This document shows positions 34,633 through 44,859 of a DNA stretch of 64,000 nt, in pieces. The stretch comes from Streptosporangium becharense (GTDB lineage Bacteria; Actinomycetota; Actinomycetes; Streptosporangiales; Streptosporangiaceae): NCBI RefSeq assembly GCF_014204985.1, contig NZ_JACHMP010000001.1, forward strand, positions 1,984,001-2,048,000. Direction: 5' to 3'. Positions within the stretch are counted from its first letter, which is position 1, and each line of letters starts with the position of its first letter. Under the pieces are notes generated by a model. The model did no database searches. It was not told the DNA's origin and was given only the letters and a program-made list of their open reading frames with translations. Both the position numbers and the translations under genes were made by a program.

Positions 34633-35916
34633 TCAACCCCGGTGTTCCCCGCCGAACAGCAGGTCGTCGACGAACGGGTTGCGGAACTTCCCCGCCGGGT
34701 CGTACTCGACCGCCAGCTCCCGGAAGTCGCCAAGCCGCGCGTACCGGGAACGCACCATCCCCGTGGGCGTCGTGAAGAGCTTGCCCCAGTGCGGGCGTGC
34801 CTCGAAGGGCTCCAGTGCCTCCTCCACCACGCCGAGCACCCGGCGCACGGCCGGCCAGTTCTTCTTCCAGGTGAAGTGGACACCCACCACGTCCTCCCGG
34901 TACGCGGGGCTCAGCCACAGGTCGTCCGCGGCGACGGTGCGGATCTCCGACACCTGCAGCACCGAAGCCACGACGTCCCTGATCCCGTCCAGCGCGCGGA
35001 GCGCGGCGAGCGCGTGGCGGCGCGGCAGCAGGTACTCCGACTGCAACTCCTCCCCGCTGCTGGGGGTGAAGTCCAGGCGGAAGTGCGGCAGCCGGTCGTA
35101 CCACGGGCCGGGCACGCCGAGCTGGGCGGTGCAGTTGACGGCGGGCATGCCCGGCAGCGGGTGCAGGTCGGCGGTGGCGGCGACGGCACCCAGCCAGCGG
35201 GGTGTGGGCTCCCACACCCCGGAGTCGCCCGCACGCCGTTTCACCCACACCTGGTCGATCACCCGGCCGCGCCAGCCGGTGAACAGGCTCACGCTGTACG
35301 CGGCGGACGTGATCTCGTCGAAGTGCTCCTCCAGGCTCTCCCACGGCAGGTTCTCGTAGACGTACTGCCGCACCTCGAAGGCCGGGACCACGTCCAGGGT
35401 GAGCCGGGTCACGACGCCCAGCGCGCCGAGGGCGACCGCGGCTCCGGCGAAACGGTCGCCGTCCTTCTCCCGGCTCAGGGTGACGAGTTCGCCGTCCGCG
35501 GTGACGAGTTCGACGGCGGCCACCGCGGTCGCCAGGTTGCCGTTCGCGTCACCGGAACCGTGGGTGGCGGTGGCGCAGGCACCGGCGACCGAGATGTGCG
35601 GCAACGAGCCGAGATTGCGCAGCGCGTGGCCCTCGCCGTGCAACCACCGGCTCAGCTCGCCGTAGCGCGTCCCGGCGCCGACCGTGACCGTGCCGCGTGC
35701 TGGATCGAGCTCCGGCGCCCCGGGCAGACCGTCCAGTGAGACGGCGTCACCGCCGGGGCAGTCGGCGATCTCGTTGAAGGAGTGCCGTGTGCCGAGCGCC
35801 CGCACGGCACGGCTCCCGGCGACCAGCTCACACAGCTCCTCGACACTGCCGGGGCGGTGGAACCGCGCGGCGCCGTAGGTGATGTTGCCAGCCCAGTTGC
35901 CCCGCCGTCCGCTCAT
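34633..35916 (-). CDS. aldO: Alditol oxidase (FAD-dependent, VAO family)
   Basis: Oxidises sugar alcohols such as xylitol or sorbitol at C1 using O2. The 427-residue protein follows Streptomyces AldO closely: NWAGNITYGAARFHRP, LGTRHSFNEIA (His of the covalent FAD link), NLGSLPHISVAGACATATHGSG, GMPAVNCTAQLGVPGPWYDRLPHFRLDFTPSSG and RPHWGKLF. GGAGAGG six bases upstream of the ATG at 35916 favours this start over the ATG at 35931. No signal peptide. Confidence 0.92.
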   Translation of the reverse strand: MSGRRGNWAGNITYGAARFHRPGSVEELCELVAGSRAVRALGTRHSFNEIADCPGGDAVSLDGLPGAPELDPARGTVTVGAGTRYGELSRWLHGEGHALRNLGSLPHISVAGACATATHGSGDANGNLATAVAAVELVTADGELVTLSREKDGDRFAGAAVALGALGVVTRLTLDVVPAFEVRQYVYENLPWESLEEHFDEITSAAYSVSLFTGWRGRVIDQVWVKRRAGDSGVWEPTPRWLGAVAATADLHPLPGMPAVNCTAQLGVPGPWYDRLPHFRLDFTPSSGEELQSEYLLPRRHALAALRALDGIRDVVASVLQVSEIRTVAADDLWLSPAYREDVVGVHFTWKKNWPAVRRVLGVVEEALEPFEARPHWGKLFTTPTGMVRSRYARLGDFRELAVEYDPAGKFRNPFVDDLLFGGEHRG

Positions 35917-36000
35917 GCCGCGCCTCTCCATATCCGGGCCATGTCACACGCGGCACGGCGGTCGTCTCCCGCCGTGTCGCTCACCCAGATCATCTCTCGC

Positions 36001-36066
36001 CGACCGGCCCGCCCATGAGCCGACCGGCCTGCCCATGACGCGACCGGTTCACCCATGACGCGACCG
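36001..36066. repeat. 20-bp tandem repeat, three copies plus a partial
   Basis: Units 36001-36020, 36021-36040 and 36041-36060 have the form CGACCGGCCYGCCCATGASS, differing at a few bases, then six bases of a fourth. They lie in the 304-bp gap between the aldO start and the leuA stop. The rest of that gap shows no gene or clear terminator. Confidence 0.75.
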
Positions 36067-36220
36067 CGCCCGCGCGAGGTTCACGCGGACGCGGTCGGGT
36101 GCACGACACGGATGCCTTGTGGGCTGTCGTCGGGCGCCGTGACTCCGGCAGGTCGTGCCGGGCGGCGCAGCTCGGTGGGCTTGCGGTGGCCGCGTCGCGG
36201 CCGTGGTCTCCCGCGGTCTC

Positions 36221-38058
<1,838 letters not shown>

Positions 38059-38260
38059 GCATAGCACGTTAGCAGACGCCTTCCGATGCTTGAGCCGCGG
38101 TCTCACATAGCGGAACACGCTGGTCTCCGCCGGTCTCCGTCGGCCTCGGCCATAGCCGGAAGGGTCACCTGCGCGACGGTGGCACGCCCGACCCGGCCTA
38201 CCGGAGGCGGCCGCGGCTGATCCGATACAGTCCAAAAGAACTCTGACAGGGGGAACGGAT

Positions 38261-38506
38261 ATGAAGGATCGCGACATCCTCACCCACATCAATGAGCTCA
38301 TCGCCGAGGAACGGGAGCTGCGGCAAAGGCTCGCCGCGCACTCGATCTCCTCCCACGAGGAGAACAACCGGATCAGGAACATCGAAGAAGCCCTCGACCA
38401 GGCCTGGGACCTGCTCAGGCAGCGTCGCGCACGCCGCGAGTTCGGTGACGACCCCGACGCCGCGGCTCCCCGCCCCATCGACGAGGTCGAGGGCTACCGG
38501 CAGTAG
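38261..38506 (+). CDS. DUF2630 small coiled-coil protein
   Basis: 81 residues starting MKDRDILTHINELIAEERELRQRLA, then RIRNIEEALDQAWDLLRQRRARREFG and EVEGYRQ, the full pattern of DUF2630. It is highly charged and helical, probably a dimeric coiled coil. AGGGGGA six bases before the ATG supports the start. Function unknown. It is divergent from the leuA leader. Confidence 0.9.
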   Translation: MKDRDILTHINELIAEERELRQRLAAHSISSHEENNRIRNIEEALDQAWDLLRQRRARREFGDDPDAAAPRPIDEVEGYRQ

Positions 38507-38553
38507 CCGCCCGGCGAGCCACGCGGCGGCGTGCCTCAGCCGGCCGGACGGGC

Positions 38554-38617
38554 GATGACGGCAGGGCGGGCGGTGACGGCGAGGCGGGCGGTGACGGCGG
38601 GCCGGGCGACGGCGGGC
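38554..38617. repeat. Short G-rich tandem repeat
   Basis: Three copies of an 18-19-bp unit of the form GTGACGGCGAGGCGGGCG and a partial one, between the convergent DUF2630 and membrane protein genes. Confidence 0.65.
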
Positions 38618-38618
38618 G

Positions 38619-39683
38619 TCAGCCGGACACGGGGTCGTCGACGGCGCGGCCCTGGCACCGCTGGTCCACCGGCTCCGGCTGCGCGGTCGGGGCCAGCCAG
38701 GACAGCACGCTCTGCTCGACGTACCAGCCGTGCAGGTTCACCCACGTCCTGGGCACCTCGCCGGGGTCGGGGCACAGCACCCTCGACCGGATCCGGTCGT
38801 TCGAGATGAAGCGTACGGCACCCTCTCGGCCGAGAACCGTGGACATCTGATCGTCACTGGCGACCAGGTAGCCCACGACCACCTCCTGGGCTTCTCTCTC
38901 CTCGATCTGCAACGCGATCAGCGGGAGGATCGGCGCCTTCATCACCACCACGCCGACCAGGAACGGCGTGATCACCGACATCCCGATCGCGATGCCGTGC
39001 GTCAGCACTCCGGCGGACGCCCCGGGCACCGGGCCGGTCAGCAGCACCCCGAGCCCCGGCGGGAGCGTGAGCAGGATCGCGGTGGCCACGTCCCGCGCGG
39101 TGAACGCGGCGACGACGGCCGGCCAGAGCAGCACGTAGGACAGCACCGCCACGGCCACCGGCAGCGCGTAGCAGACGACCGCCCGGAGCCCTTCGTGGCC
39201 GGGATACCGGTCGCGCACCGTCAGGCCCGCCACGGCCAGCGACATCATCGCCAGCGTCGGCAGGAAGCGCAGCTGCCAGGTGCACAGCCCGACGACGACG
39301 CTCAGGACCACGACCCAGCCGGGAAGCCGCTCGGCGGCGCGGACCAGCCACGAGGAGCGGCCGGTGCTGAGCCAGTGCAGGGTGCCGAGCAGGCGTCCGC
39401 CGAGGACGAGCGCGGGCAGGACCCACACGGTGGTCAGCAGGACCGCGCTCAGCAGGCCCAGCGGACTGATGGTCTGCACGAGCAGGAGCAGCGTCTGGGT
39501 GTCCTGCCTGCTGGCGTACCACAGCCGCATCACCAGCAGCACGAGGGGGAAGGCGGGCAGCAGCGTGAGCAGCCACTCCTGGTTCCTCGGCGCGTCCTTG
39601 ACCCGCCTGACGCGCCCGGCGGGCGGGTCGTTCCGCCCGTCCCCCTCCCGCGCGTCGTCCTCCCGGCCCCGGTCGGTCTTCAC
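38619..39683 (-). CDS. Polytopic membrane protein paired with a solute-binding protein
   Basis: 354 residues. After a charged cytoplasmic start (about 40 residues) come roughly seven hydrophobic segments, from LLTLLPAFPLVLLVMRLWYA to GIAIGMSVITPFLVGVVVM. A soluble C-terminal domain of about 85 residues contains VVVGYLVASDDQMSTVLG and VRFISNDRIRSRVL. The GTG start overlaps the stop of the solute-binding protein gene (GTGA). No transporter family is recognised and no ABC ATPase is nearby. A larger frame extends upstream but is antisense-free shadow of the neighbour. Confidence 0.75.
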   Translation of the reverse strand: MKTDRGREDDAREGDGRNDPPAGRVRRVKDAPRNQEWLLTLLPAFPLVLLVMRLWYASRQDTQTLLLLVQTISPLGLLSAVLLTTVWVLPALVLGGRLLGTLHWLSTGRSSWLVRAAERLPGWVVVLSVVVGLCTWQLRFLPTLAMMSLAVAGLTVRDRYPGHEGLRAVVCYALPVAVAVLSYVLLWPAVVAAFTARDVATAILLTLPPGLGVLLTGPVPGASAGVLTHGIAIGMSVITPFLVGVVVMKAPILPLIALQIEEREAQEVVVGYLVASDDQMSTVLGREGAVRFISNDRIRSRVLCPDPGEVPRTWVNLHGWYVEQSVLSWLAPTAQPEPVDQRCQGRAVDDPVSG

Positions 39684-40903
39684 CGGGACGGGCACTCCTG
39701 GACGGGGAGAGTCCGCTCCCAGGGCCAGCGGCGCACCGGCGGGGGGAGGGCACACGGCTGCTCCGCCTGCGCCACGTTCACGCGCGGGCTGGCCGACAGC
39801 AGCGGATCGAGGTGGGTCCGGTACGCCTGCTCCCAGCGCTGGTCGTGGGGGTCGGCGTAGGAGCGGTAGAGCGACAGGTCGACCAGGGTGCGCAGCGCGT
39901 TGTTGGAGCCGACGTTGACCGCCCACATCTCGGTCTTCTCCAGCGCGATGTCGTGATGGCGGAGCTTGCCGTCCGACTGCGCGACGAACCCGGCCAGGAG
40001 TGCCGCGTCGGTGGTCACCGCGTCGAACTCGCCGTCCTTGAGCCCCTGTACGCAGTCGCTGAGCAGGTTCTTGCCGGTGATGACGGCCCGGGTCGCCCTG
40101 GACAACTCGCTCTCGGAGGTGGAGGTGCCGAGCGTGCACACCTTCTTGCCCTCCAGCTGTCCCAGCGAGGTGATGCTGCCGGGGTGGTCGGACGTGGTCA
40201 CCACCGACTGCTCGGTGAACAGGTAGGGCGTGGAGAAGCCGACGGACGGGTCGGCCTTGCGGGCGGGTGTGACGCTGAAGGTGGCGACCACGAGGTCCAC
40301 CTTGACGAACCGCCCGTTGTCGTCCAGCGCCTGCATGCGTGCCCGGTCCTCGGTCTCGATGGCCAGGAAGTCGACCTTGTCCGGCGGGAATCCCAGATCC
40401 GCGGCGACCATGTAGGCGATCTGGATGTCGAAGCCCTCGAAGATCCGCCGACCGCCCTGCTCCTGCAGGGCGATGCCCGGGGTGTCGGACTTCACGCCGA
40501 TCCGGAGCCTCTCCTTGTTGAACAGGCCCGCCTTCTCCCGCAGCTCCGCCTCGGTGGGCGGGCCGTTCACCCAGACCACGGACACACCGACGACGACCGC
40601 GGCGAGGATCAACATGACCCACGCGGCCAACCGGAACCGGCGGACACGACGCGGACGCACCCCGGAACCCGGAGGTTCCGGGGTGCGGTACTCATGATCG
40701 TCGTCCCGCCACCGGTCACGCCGGTCGTCGTCCTCGTGCCCGTACTCGTCGTCCTCGTACCGCGACCGGTCGTCGGGCTCACGCCCCCGCTCGCGCCGGA
40801 CCGCCTCGGCACCGGACGGGGAGCCGGGCTCCCGCTCCGGTCTCCGCCCGGAGGCCGCGGCCTCCTCCGTCTGCGCTCCCCCGTCCGCAGGTTTCTCCGT
40901 CAT
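39680..40903 (-). CDS. Membrane-anchored amino-acid-type solute-binding protein (SBP_bac_3)
   Basis: 407 residues. The first 90 form an acidic/basic, disordered cytoplasmic tail (YEDDEYGHEDDDRRDR). A single membrane helix follows (LAAWVMLILAAVVVGVSVVW, about 93-112), then an extracytoplasmic SBP_bac_3 domain with LRIGVKSDTPG, FEGFDIQIAYMVAADLG, VATFSVTPARKADPSVGFSTPYL and FDAVTTDAALLAGF. There is no lipobox, so it is tethered by the helix with its N-terminus inside. That layout suits a receptor more than an ABC transporter subunit. Coupled to the membrane protein downstream. Confidence 0.87.
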   Translation of the reverse strand: MTEKPADGGAQTEEAAASGRRPEREPGSPSGAEAVRRERGREPDDRSRYEDDEYGHEDDDRRDRWRDDDHEYRTPEPPGSGVRPRRVRRFRLAAWVMLILAAVVVGVSVVWVNGPPTEAELREKAGLFNKERLRIGVKSDTPGIALQEQGGRRIFEGFDIQIAYMVAADLGFPPDKVDFLAIETEDRARMQALDDNGRFVKVDLVVATFSVTPARKADPSVGFSTPYLFTEQSVVTTSDHPGSITSLGQLEGKKVCTLGTSTSESELSRATRAVITGKNLLSDCVQGLKDGEFDAVTTDAALLAGFVAQSDGKLRHHDIALEKTEMWAVNVGSNNALRTLVDLSLYRSYADPHDQRWEQAYRTHLDPLLSASPRVNVAQAEQPCALPPPVRRWPWERTLPVQECPSR

Positions 40904-40985
40904 GACACCCCCGGACTCCGTTTGTCAGGCAGGCTATGCCGCCGCGGGCGGCGAAGGGGAGACCCTTCACCAACAAGTGATCGAA

Positions 40986-41009
40986 CGGTTCTCCCGCCCG
41001 GGAGAACCG
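40986..41009. promoter_or_regulatory. Perfect inverted repeat between divergent genes
   Basis: CGGTTCTCCCG and CGGGAGAACCG are 11-bp arms separated by 2 bp. They lie in the 324-bp gap between the solute-binding protein gene (minus) and the endonuclease-fold gene (plus). Operator is the likeliest reading. The rest of the gap is AT-richer than average, with no gene. Confidence 0.55.
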
Positions 41010-41227
41010 GACCAGACGGTGAACCACAAACCATCAGGACCCGCACGAAAACCGGTCAGCATCGCCAGATTGCGCGCACCTGTACAGACAACTGGCTCGC
41101 TACAAAGCTTGTGAGCAGCAGCAATAGCTTTCCGGTGCGCGCAATAAGAACGACAGCTGTCATACACCACGTCTTCACCGGAGCACTCCAGGCTTGTCCC
41201 GCCTCAAGAACCACACAAGGAGCCTGG

Positions 41228-42772
41228 ATGCGCCGGTCACTCATGGTGGCGACAGCCGTACTGGCACTCGGCCTGTCGATCACCCCCGCCACGGCCGAGG
41301 CGGACGGAACGCTGAGCCTCGCCTCGGCATCGGTGAAGGTCGGCGAGCCGATCACCCTGACCTACTCCACCCCCCGACCCGACCCCAAGAACTGGATCGG
41401 CCTGTACACCGACCCCGGCAACGGCCCGGTCAATGAGACCTACGTCGGTTCCTCCCTCAAGTGGGTCTACATCCCCAAGGGGTCGGGCACCGCGACGCTG
41501 CCCACCGACGGCCTCGAACCCGGCGACTACGTCGCCTACGCCCTGGCCAAGGACGGCTACGCCTGGCTCGCCCGGCCGGTCAAGCTGAAGCTCACCGACC
41601 CCCGGCCCCCGCGCTTCGTCAACGACGACATCCCGCTGCGCAACGCCCGCGCGCTGAAGCCGTACGCGGCGACCGTCGGCGGGCTCGTCCGCGGCGACAC
41701 CGCGGGGCTGACGTTCCACAAGGTCTCCGGGCCCCGCTGGGTGACGGTTGGCACGGACGGTTCGGTCACCGGTACCCCGCGCGTGTCTGACGCGCTCCGC
41801 CCCGCGGCCGTGCGGATCGAGGCGCGCAACGGCGCCGGGCAGGTCACGTCGGCGACCGCCACGATCGAGGTCAAGGTGCCGGGCACCAGGCTGGTGCCCG
41901 AGCTCAAGGCGATGAGCTGGAACCTCTGGCACGGCGGCAGCCGGGTCAACGGCTCCCGTGACAAGCAGCTGAAGTTCCTGCTCGACCACGACGTGGACGT
42001 GGTGGGCATGCAGGAGACCTCCTCCACCTCGGCCAGGGAGCTGGCCGAGGCGCTGGGCTGGGACCACTTCCAGGCGGGGCCCGACCTGGGCGTCGTCAGC
42101 CGCTATCCGATCACCGGTCGCGGTCCGCTGCCGTCGGAGTCGGGCCTGCCCGCGGTCAACGTCAGGGTCCGGCTCGACGACCGGCGCGACCAGGAGGTCT
42201 CCGTCTGGAACGTGCACCTCGGCCACTCGCCCTACGGACCCTACGACGCCTGCTTCGGCAAGATGACCCGTGAGCAGCTGCTGGCCAACGAGGTCTCCTC
42301 CGGACGCACCCCGCAGATCACCGCGATCCTCGGCGCGATGAAGGCCGACCTGGCCGCCGCCCGGCGGACTCCGGTCCTGCTGGTCGGCGACTTCAACGCC
42401 CCGTCCCACCTCGACTGGACCGACACCGTCCGGCGCTGCGGGTACGGCTCCGTGCCCTGGCCCGCCTCGGTGCTGCCGGAGAAGGCCGGTCTGAAGGACT
42501 CCTTCCGCGTCGCACACCCCGACCCGGTCGCCGCCCCCGGCACCACCTGGTCGCCGGTCTACCCGACCTTCACCGGCGGCTACGGCCACGACGGCCACAA
42601 GGGCGAGCCCGAGCCGCAGGACCGCATCGACTTCGTGCACTACGCCGGGAGGCTCCGGGTGCTGGACTCCCGCACCCTGGTCGAGGGCACCCCGGCCCCC
42701 GTCCCCGGCCATGCCGACAACGCGTGGACCTCCGACCACGCGGCGGTGCTCACCACCTTCCGGATGCGCTGA
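41228..42772 (+). CDS. Secreted endonuclease/exonuclease/phosphatase-family protein
   Basis: 514 residues. Signal peptide (MRRSLMVATAVLALGLSITPATAEA), then an Ig-like domain (30-130, GEPITLTYSTPRPDPKNWIGLYTDPGNG), a second beta domain (135-220), and the EEP catalytic domain from about 225: LKAMSWNLWHGG, VVGMQETSS (catalytic Glu), VWNVHLGH, LLVGDFNAPSHLDW and a final SDHAAVLTTF. All active-site positions of the DNase I/phosphatase fold are present. Substrate could be nucleic acid or a phosphoester. AAGGAG six bases before the ATG. Confidence 0.92.
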   Translation: MRRSLMVATAVLALGLSITPATAEADGTLSLASASVKVGEPITLTYSTPRPDPKNWIGLYTDPGNGPVNETYVGSSLKWVYIPKGSGTATLPTDGLEPGDYVAYALAKDGYAWLARPVKLKLTDPRPPRFVNDDIPLRNARALKPYAATVGGLVRGDTAGLTFHKVSGPRWVTVGTDGSVTGTPRVSDALRPAAVRIEARNGAGQVTSATATIEVKVPGTRLVPELKAMSWNLWHGGSRVNGSRDKQLKFLLDHDVDVVGMQETSSTSARELAEALGWDHFQAGPDLGVVSRYPITGRGPLPSESGLPAVNVRVRLDDRRDQEVSVWNVHLGHSPYGPYDACFGKMTREQLLANEVSSGRTPQITAILGAMKADLAAARRTPVLLVGDFNAPSHLDWTDTVRRCGYGSVPWPASVLPEKAGLKDSFRVAHPDPVAAPGTTWSPVYPTFTGGYGHDGHKGEPEPQDRIDFVHYAGRLRVLDSRTLVEGTPAPVPGHADNAWTSDHAAVLTTFRMR

Positions 42773-42779
42773 GCACTCC

Positions 42780-42807
42780 GGTGAGGACCACCACCCCGGT
42801 CCTCACC
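42780..42807 (+). terminator. Terminator of the secreted EEP gene
   Basis: GGTGAGGACC and GGTCCTCACC form a perfect 10-bp stem with an 8-base loop, starting 8 bp after the stop codon. Confidence 0.7.
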
Positions 42808-42814
42808 GCTCCAC

Positions 42815-42844
42815 GGGAGCCGCCGCCGAGCCGCGGCGGCTCCC
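42815..42844. terminator. Second hairpin, bidirectional, between convergent genes
   Basis: GGGAGCCGCCGC-CGAGCC-GCGGCGGCTCCC is a perfect 12-bp stem. It serves both the EEP gene and the convergent FAD monooxygenase gene. Three copies of CGGACCGGGGCCTT follow between 42845 and 42901. Confidence 0.65.
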
Positions 42845-42906
42845 GGACCGGGGCCTTCGGACCTGCGGCCGCCGGACCGGGGCCTTCCGGACCGGGGCCT
42901 TGCAGG

Positions 42907-44070
42907 TCATTTCGCCGCGGTGACCACACTGGAGCCCAGGCGCTTGAGCCCGCGGCCCATGACGGCGGTCCCGCCGGGCAGCTCGGCGAGGCCGAACAGG
43001 CGGTTGCGCACGGTGATCCGCCAGGCCCGGTGCGGGACCATCCATTCGGCGGTGTTGCGTCCGCTCCGCTGCTTGTCCAGGGCGAACGGTCGCATCCGCC
43101 GCTCGTAGCGGTCGAGGGCGGCCTCGACGCCGGCCCCGAGCAGCTCGGTGGCCAGCGTGTACGCCCCGCCCATCGCCATCGACGAGCCCTGCCCCGCCAT
43201 CAGCGACACCGCGTGGGCGGCGTCACCGAGCAGAGTCACCCGGCCCTTGCTCCAGCCGGGCATCCGGATCTGGGCGACACGGTCGTAGTAGGGGTCCTCC
43301 GGACAGTGCGCCAGCACCCGGTCGATCATCGGGCCCAGTCCACGATAGGCGGCCAGGACCTCGGCGCGCGGGCGAGCCGGCGGCCCCGTCGCGGCTGAGG
43401 CGTGGACGAGGGATGCCGCCAGCGCGCCGCTTCGCGTCGGGTACAGCCCGGCCTGACGACCGGGCACACCCACCAGCAGGAACCGGCGGCCGACCTCCTC
43501 GGCCAGCTCGGCGTCATCGAACAGGTAGGAGGCGGTGTGGTAGCCCAGCGGGTGCAGGAACCCCTCCTCCGGGCCGAAGACCAGTCTCCGTACGACGGAG
43601 TGGATTCCGTCGGCGCCGACCAGCACGTCGGCCCGGCGCACGTCACCGTCGGTCAGCTCGACGTCCACCCCGCCCGGGACGTCGCGGACCGCCGAGACGC
43701 TGGTGCCGTACCGGATCTCGGTGCCGTCGTCGAGCGCCGAGCGCAGGGTCGCCTCCAGGTCGCCGCGCATGAGGCTCAACACCCGGCCGTCGAGCATGGC
43801 CGTGAAGGAGGCGTAACACAGGCCGCCGCTCCGCCGGCCGTGCCGATCGGCGTAGGTCAGCTCGGTGATGTCGGCGGCCACCTCGCCCAGGGCGTCGAGG
43901 ATTCCCATCCGCTCGGCCACGTCGTAGCCGGAGCCGAAGAAATCGATCATGTAGCCGTCGCTGCGCGGCCCGGTCGCCTTCTCCACCACGGTCACCTCGG
44001 CGCCCGCCCGCCGCAGCCACCAGGCCAGCGTGAGACCGGCTATCCCGGCCCCACAGATCAGAACTCTCAT
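42907..44070 (-). CDS. FAD-dependent aromatic-ring-type monooxygenase
   Basis: 387 residues of the PHBH family. MRVLICGAGIAGLTLAWWLRRAGAEVTVVEK is the FAD Rossmann motif, VLVGADGIHSVVRR the DG motif, and VTLLGDAAHAVSLMAGQGSSMAMGGAY the GD motif. The substrate is unknown; members hydroxylate aromatics and inactivate antibiotics such as tetracycline. It overlaps the upstream TetR gene by 4 bp in the same orientation, so both are made from one TetR-controlled message. Confidence 0.92.
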   Translation of the reverse strand: MRVLICGAGIAGLTLAWWLRRAGAEVTVVEKATGPRSDGYMIDFFGSGYDVAERMGILDALGEVAADITELTYADRHGRRSGGLCYASFTAMLDGRVLSLMRGDLEATLRSALDDGTEIRYGTSVSAVRDVPGGVDVELTDGDVRRADVLVGADGIHSVVRRLVFGPEEGFLHPLGYHTASYLFDDAELAEEVGRRFLLVGVPGRQAGLYPTRSGALAASLVHASAATGPPARPRAEVLAAYRGLGPMIDRVLAHCPEDPYYDRVAQIRMPGWSKGRVTLLGDAAHAVSLMAGQGSSMAMGGAYTLATELLGAGVEAALDRYERRMRPFALDKQRSGRNTAEWMVPHRAWRITVRNRLFGLAELPGGTAVMGRGLKRLGSSVVTAAK

Positions 44071-44684
44071 TCCGGTTCTCCTTCACGGGTGAAAAGCCCG
44101 TCGCGGTAGACGGCCAGCGCCTCCTCGGCCCACCGGGCGGCTCCCTCCGGCCCGAGGGGATCGGTGCCCAGCACGTCGGCGAGCTGCTCGCGGACCAGGA
44201 GCAGCACCAGGTCGTTGACCATGACGAAGGCCGCCCGGACCTCGGGATCCCGGCCCCGCGCCATGACCCCGGCCGCGGCGAGCTCCTCGACCGTCGCCCG
44301 GCTGACCTCGAACCAGCGGCGGAACACCCCGGTGCCCGCCGGGTCGTCCGACAACAACAGCCGGCGCAGGTACGCGGGGACGGGCGAGCCGGGCGGCAGC
44401 TCCCGCAGCAGCGCCTGGGCGAAGGACGCCCCGTCGGAGGTGTCGAGCCCGCCGCCGGCCGCCCGCTCCAGCAACCCGTCGAAGATCGAGGAGACGTGCT
44501 CGTCCACCGCGGCGCGCAACCCCTCCTTGGAACCGAAGTGATGGATGACGAGCGCGGGTGACACTCCCGCCGCCGCCGCGATCCGGCGGACGGTCACCTG
44601 GGCGGGCCCGTGGGCGGCGAACAACTCCAGGGCCCGGTCGCGGATGATCGCCCGCGCGGTCCGTTCGTCACGTGCTGAACACAT
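44067..44684 (-). CDS. TetR family repressor of the monooxygenase operon
   Basis: 205 residues. The helix-turn-helix reads IIRDRALELFAAHGPAQVTVRRIAAAAGVSPALVIHHFGSKEGLRAAVDEH. The ATG at 44684 lies inside its own operator and directly follows the promoter, so translation is probably leaderless. A longer frame upstream crosses the promoter and is rejected. It is the first gene of a two-gene operon with the monooxygenase, the standard arrangement for autoregulated detoxification units. Confidence 0.92.
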   Translation of the reverse strand: MCSARDERTARAIIRDRALELFAAHGPAQVTVRRIAAAAGVSPALVIHHFGSKEGLRAAVDEHVSSIFDGLLERAAGGGLDTSDGASFAQALLRELPPGSPVPAYLRRLLLSDDPAGTGVFRRWFEVSRATVEELAAAGVMARGRDPEVRAAFVMVNDLVLLLVREQLADVLGTDPLGPEGAARWAEEALAVYRDGLFTREGEPE

Positions 44685-44721
44685 GTTCAGTACAGTAAAC
44701 AACTGTTCAGTCGAAAACAAG
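44675..44721 (-). promoter_or_regulatory. TetR operator and leaderless promoter
   Basis: CTGAAC-ACAT-GTTCAG (44675-44690) is a palindrome that contains the start codon. A second TGTTCAG lies 20 bp upstream (44704-44710). On the minus strand, TTGTTT and TACTGT are 17 bp apart and would start transcription at or next to the ATG. Repressor bound at both sites would cover the promoter. Confidence 0.7.
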
Positions 44722-44756
44722 TGCGCGAGACGTCGCGGACACATGCGGAGAACAGA

Positions 44757-44799
44757 ACGACCGGCCGGCGCCGGGGGAGGTCCGGTGCCGGCCGGTCGT
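44757..44799 (-). terminator. Terminator of era
   Basis: ACGACCGGCCGGC and GCCGGCCGGTCGT form a perfect 13-bp stem with a 17-base loop, about 60 bp past the era stop. Confidence 0.7.
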
Positions 44800-44859
44800 G
44801 GAGAACCGGGAGGCGGGGGGCGGGGATGAGGCGGGGGAACGCCGGACGCCACCCGCCGG

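Noticed and set aside
38619-40622. 667-residue frame covering the membrane protein and part of the solute-binding protein gene
   Set aside because: Only the portion from GTG 39683 has membrane helices; the rest is an out-of-frame shadow of the neighbouring gene.
44684-44852. N-terminal extension of the TetR gene
   Set aside because: It crosses the operator, promoter and era terminator and has no family similarity.
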